A stretch of 6,606 bases of DNA from Pseudomonadota bacterium (lineage in GTDB: Bacteria > Pseudomonadota > Alphaproteobacteria > Rhizobiales > Methylopilaceae). Of this stretch, positions 6,265 through 6,606 are shown piece by piece. The notes below the pieces were generated by a model that had not been told where the DNA came from, did no database searches, and worked only from the letters and a program-made list of their open reading frames with translations. The DNA lies in contig JAEWFF010000019.1 of NCBI GenBank assembly GCA_023388965.1, positions 1-6,606 on the forward strand, given 5' to 3'. Position numbers and translations under genes: made by a program. The number at the start of each line of letters is the position of its first letter. Positions within the stretch are counted from its first letter, which is position 1.

Positions 6265-6279
6265 TGTCTGAATCAGACA
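6265..6279. promoter_or_regulatory. 15-bp dyad, candidate operator upstream of pirin
   Basis: TGTCTGAATCAGACA is a perfect inverted repeat of 7-bp arms around one central A. A further half-site TCAGAC lies at 6252-6257, so the GTCTGA arm (6266-6271) could pair with either side. The octamer AATCAGAC occurs at 6250-6257 and 6271-6278. One-base spacing is too tight for a good RNA hairpin, so a DNA-binding protein dimer is the more natural reading. It lies 72 bp upstream of the pirin start. The regulator is not identifiable from this window. Confidence 0.45.
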
Positions 6280-6280
6280 A

Positions 6281-6306
6281 GCTCACCACCCAGATGGGCA
6301 GTGAGC
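6281..6306 (-). terminator. Minus-strand hairpin after the upstream gene, no T tract
   Basis: In the minus-strand RNA, bases 6306-6296 pair with 6291-6281 as a continuous 11-bp stem around a 4-nt loop. The stem is GCUCAC, then two U-G/G-U wobbles, then CCC. In the plus-strand RNA those two positions would be C-A mismatches, so the structure favours a minus-strand transcript. It starts seven bases after the stop codon of the partial gene. No proper T run follows (TTGTCTGATT), so full intrinsic termination is doubtful. It may stabilise the 3' end or allow read-through into the pirin gene. Confidence 0.5.
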
Positions 6307-6313
6307 CCGAGGA

Positions 6314-6606
6314 TCAGGGTTCAGTTGCTGCCTGATTTTCAGTGTCAGTGTTTGCGCTTTCAGTATTTTCAGCATTCTCTGACTGTAACAGGATGCTGGC
6401 CAGTTTCACCATCTCAGATTGTACTGTGCCCATCTGCTGCTGAATTTTGGCAAAGTCGACTTTGCTGAGGTCAATCTGACCATTTAAAAATGGCGAAGCC
6501 AGAACCTGTTCATTGGCTTGCAGAATGTTCTGGCGAATATTGTCAATTTCCTGACTTTTTAAATTCAAACTGTTTAAGGCGCTATTAAAGCCCTGTAATT
6601 GCTGTT
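6314..6606 (-). CDS. Unrecognised protein, C-terminal part (partial)
   Basis: An open frame runs on the - strand from the window edge to a TGA at 6314-6316, giving the last 96 residues of a protein whose start lies beyond base 6606. No stop interrupts it to the edge and there is no convincing internal start: a TTG at 6568 has no ribosome site. The visible part begins QQLQGFNSALNSLNLKSQEID and looks largely helical, with many Gln, Ile and Leu at heptad-like spacing. A central LNGQIDLSKVDFAKIQQQMG precedes a second helix VQSEMVKLASILLQ. The last 20 or so residues are an acidic, Asn/Thr/Ala-rich, probably disordered tail ending ATEP. No signal peptide, membrane segment or catalytic motif is visible. 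I do not recognise the family; a coiled-coil or granule-associated role would be guesswork. It lies 120 nt upstream of the pirin gene in the same direction and might share a transcript. Confidence 0.65.
   Translation of the reverse strand, partial: QQLQGFNSALNSLNLKSQEIDNIRQNILQANEQVLASPFLNGQIDLSKVDFAKIQQQMGTVQSEMVKLASILLQSENAENTESANTDTENQAATEP

Noticed and set aside
6214..6468. 84-residue plus-strand ORF across the pirin upstream region
   Set aside because: Overlaps the partial minus-strand gene and the dyad region, has no ribosome site, and its composition is unlike a real protein.
6566..6568. TTG at 6568 as the start of an 84-residue protein
   Set aside because: The frame stays open to the window edge and no ribosome site precedes the TTG, so the gene is best treated as partial.
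1..6606. CRISPR array, insertion sequence, prophage gene, tRNA or rRNA
   Set aside because: No spaced direct repeats, transposase motifs, terminal inverted repeats with target duplications, or cloverleaf or rRNA signatures were seen.

Overview
The window comes from a gammaproteobacterium, most likely Acinetobacter or a close relative in the Moraxellaceae. The evidence is the AT-leaning codon use, the characteristic F1 subunit sequences, and a GTG-started DUF2846-type lipoprotein. The genus is inferred from recognised protein style, not from a database search.

Bases 1-4431 hold the distal half of the F1Fo ATP synthase operon on the + strand, in the order atpA (alpha), atpG (gamma), atpD (beta), atpC (epsilon). 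It ends in a textbook rho-independent terminator at 4403-4431. All four genes are intact, with the expected lengths and catalytic motifs. The proximal genes (Fo subunits and delta) would lie upstream of base 1. The gamma-beta and beta-epsilon spacers are only 26 nt and carry strong Shine-Dalgarno sequences. The alpha-gamma spacer is 86 nt and holds an RNA-like hairpin with a GAAA tetraloop just before a weak ribosome binding site. This is the most interesting non-coding signal in the operon.

Bases 4432-5054 hold a separate small + strand unit: a possible promoter, a DUF2846-type outer-membrane lipoprotein gene (4521-5003), and a long-stem hairpin after its double stop. Bases 5055-5194 are an AT-rich convergent spacer with short direct repeats.

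Bases 5195-6606 are on the - strand. They contain a pirin-family cupin gene (5195-6193) with all four expected metal ligands and, upstream of it, the 3' end of an unrecognised gene with an acidic low-complexity tail (6314 to the window edge). The 120-nt gap between them holds a minus-strand-specific hairpin, a 15-bp dyad (a candidate operator) and a possible pirin promoter.

The coding content is conserved and ordinary. I found no CRISPR array, mobile element, tRNA, rRNA or recognisable new multi-gene system. The points worth a second look are the intergenic RNA and DNA structures.
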